From positions 1 to 32,281 of the forward strand of contig JAHJOO010000006.1 of NCBI GenBank assembly GCA_018820275.1: a stretch of DNA of 32,281 nt. Reading direction: 5' to 3'. Under the pieces are notes generated by a model. The model had not been told where the DNA came from. It ran no database searches and was given only the letters and a program-made list of their open reading frames with translations. This document shows, in pieces, positions 31,958-32,281 of this stretch (position 1 is its first letter; the number at the start of each line of letters is the position of its first letter). The stretch comes from Alphaproteobacteria bacterium. Lineage in GTDB: Bacteria > Pseudomonadota > Alphaproteobacteria > Caulobacterales > Caulobacteraceae. The translations under genes and the position numbers were made by a program.

Positions 31958-32281
31958 CAGACACGGACGCCCTGACGGCCCGGGTCCGGGCGCGGCTGGA
32001 CGCGCGGCTGTGCCGCACCGTCGAGGCGCCGCTGGCGGTGGCCCTGTCCGGCGGCGGCGATTCCGTCGCCCTGCTGGCGCTGGTCGCGGACTGGGCGCGG
32101 GCCAACGGGCGGCGCGTGCTGGCCCTGACCGTCGACCACGGACTGAATGCCGGGAGCCGCGACTGGGCGCGCCGTTGCGAGACCGTGGCGCGGGCCGCGG
32201 GCGCCGACTGGCGGGACTTGCGCTGGACCGGCGACAAGCCCGGGACCGGTTTGCCCGCCGCGGCGCGGGCGGCGCGCCACG
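31954..32281 (+). CDS. tilS: TilS, tRNA(Ile)-lysidine synthetase (5' part; 3' end outside window)
   Basis: N-terminal 109 or so residues of the enzyme that converts the wobble C34 of tRNA-Ile2 to lysidine. The PP-loop ATP-binding motif is LAVALSGGGDSVALLAL, followed by LALTVDHGLNAGSRDWARRCETVAR, the conserved substrate strand and helix of TilS. The frame has no ATG, GTG or TTG between the cpoB 3' end and the PP-loop at a suitable place. The best candidate is CTG at 31954, overlapping the cpoB stop (CTGA), with CTG 31948 as an alternative. The start is therefore uncertain. The catalytic and tRNA-binding C-terminal domains lie beyond the window. Confidence 0.88.
   Translation, partial: MTDTDALTARVRARLDARLCRTVEAPLAVALSGGGDSVALLALVADWARANGRRVLALTVDHGLNAGSRDWARRCETVARAAGADWRDLRWTGDKPGTGLPAAARAARH

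Overview
The window is very GC-rich chromosomal DNA from an alphaproteobacterium. A Caulobacterales member, probably Caulobacteraceae and plausibly Brevundimonas, fits best. The grounds are the fabA-fabB pair, the HslV short propeptide ending in a W-H-G/T-T junction, the DUF2794 and DUF6356 families, the tolQRAB-pal-cpoB-tilS order, several starts without Shine-Dalgarno sequences, and GANTC sites in a promoter region. Genus is inference from family resemblance; no 16S gene is present. I see no tRNA, rRNA, CRISPR array, prophage or classical IS transposase.

Layout. 1-1796 (-): fabB (cut by the window edge), fabA, and a secreted double-SH3 protein. 1830-4880 (+): a D-2-hydroxyacid dehydrogenase and a Tat-exported S9 peptidase, overlapping tail to tail with a (-) ThiF/MoeB-like E1 enzyme. 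5643-8568: a stand-alone BLUF protein (-) divergent from the hslV...hslU protease operon (+). Between hslV and hslU lies a 475-bp cassette: a GxxExxY (PD-(D/E)XK-like) gene bounded by 43-bp imperfect inverted repeats. 8565-11048 (-): two paralogous 2OG-Fe(II) oxygenases with a quinone oxidoreductase-like MDR enzyme between them. 11129-13276: isoaspartyl peptidase (+), facing a trypsin-like protease and a DUF350 membrane protein (-). 13399-16181: rlmN and a DUF1232 protein (-), an SDR (+), and a DUF2794 protein (-). 16459-19992 (-): response regulator, sensor kinase and HtrA protease in one operon, resembling an envelope-stress module. 20064-23981: glutaryl-CoA dehydrogenase (-), DUF6356 (+), a twin-DTG aspartyl protease (+), a neutral zinc metallopeptidase (-) and a small secreted protein (-). 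24081-32281 (+): a small membrane protein, ybgC, tolQ, tolR, tolA, an inserted VapBC-type toxin-antitoxin pair, tolB, pal, a terminator, a DUF3667 membrane protein, cpoB and the 5' part of tilS.

Themes. Two housekeeping operons whose products work as complexes (HslVU and Tol-Pal) are each split by a small accessory cassette: GxxExxY with inverted repeats, and VapBC with a (TGATGCG)4 tandem repeat plus palindrome. Gene packing is extreme. Same-strand neighbours often share NTGA stop/start overlaps, and four convergent pairs share their stop codons in a single CTAR tetranucleotide. The most unusual items are the GxxExxY inverted-repeat cassette, a BLUF domain that has Leu where the photoactive Tyr is expected, and the repeat-linked VapBC insertion in tol-pal.
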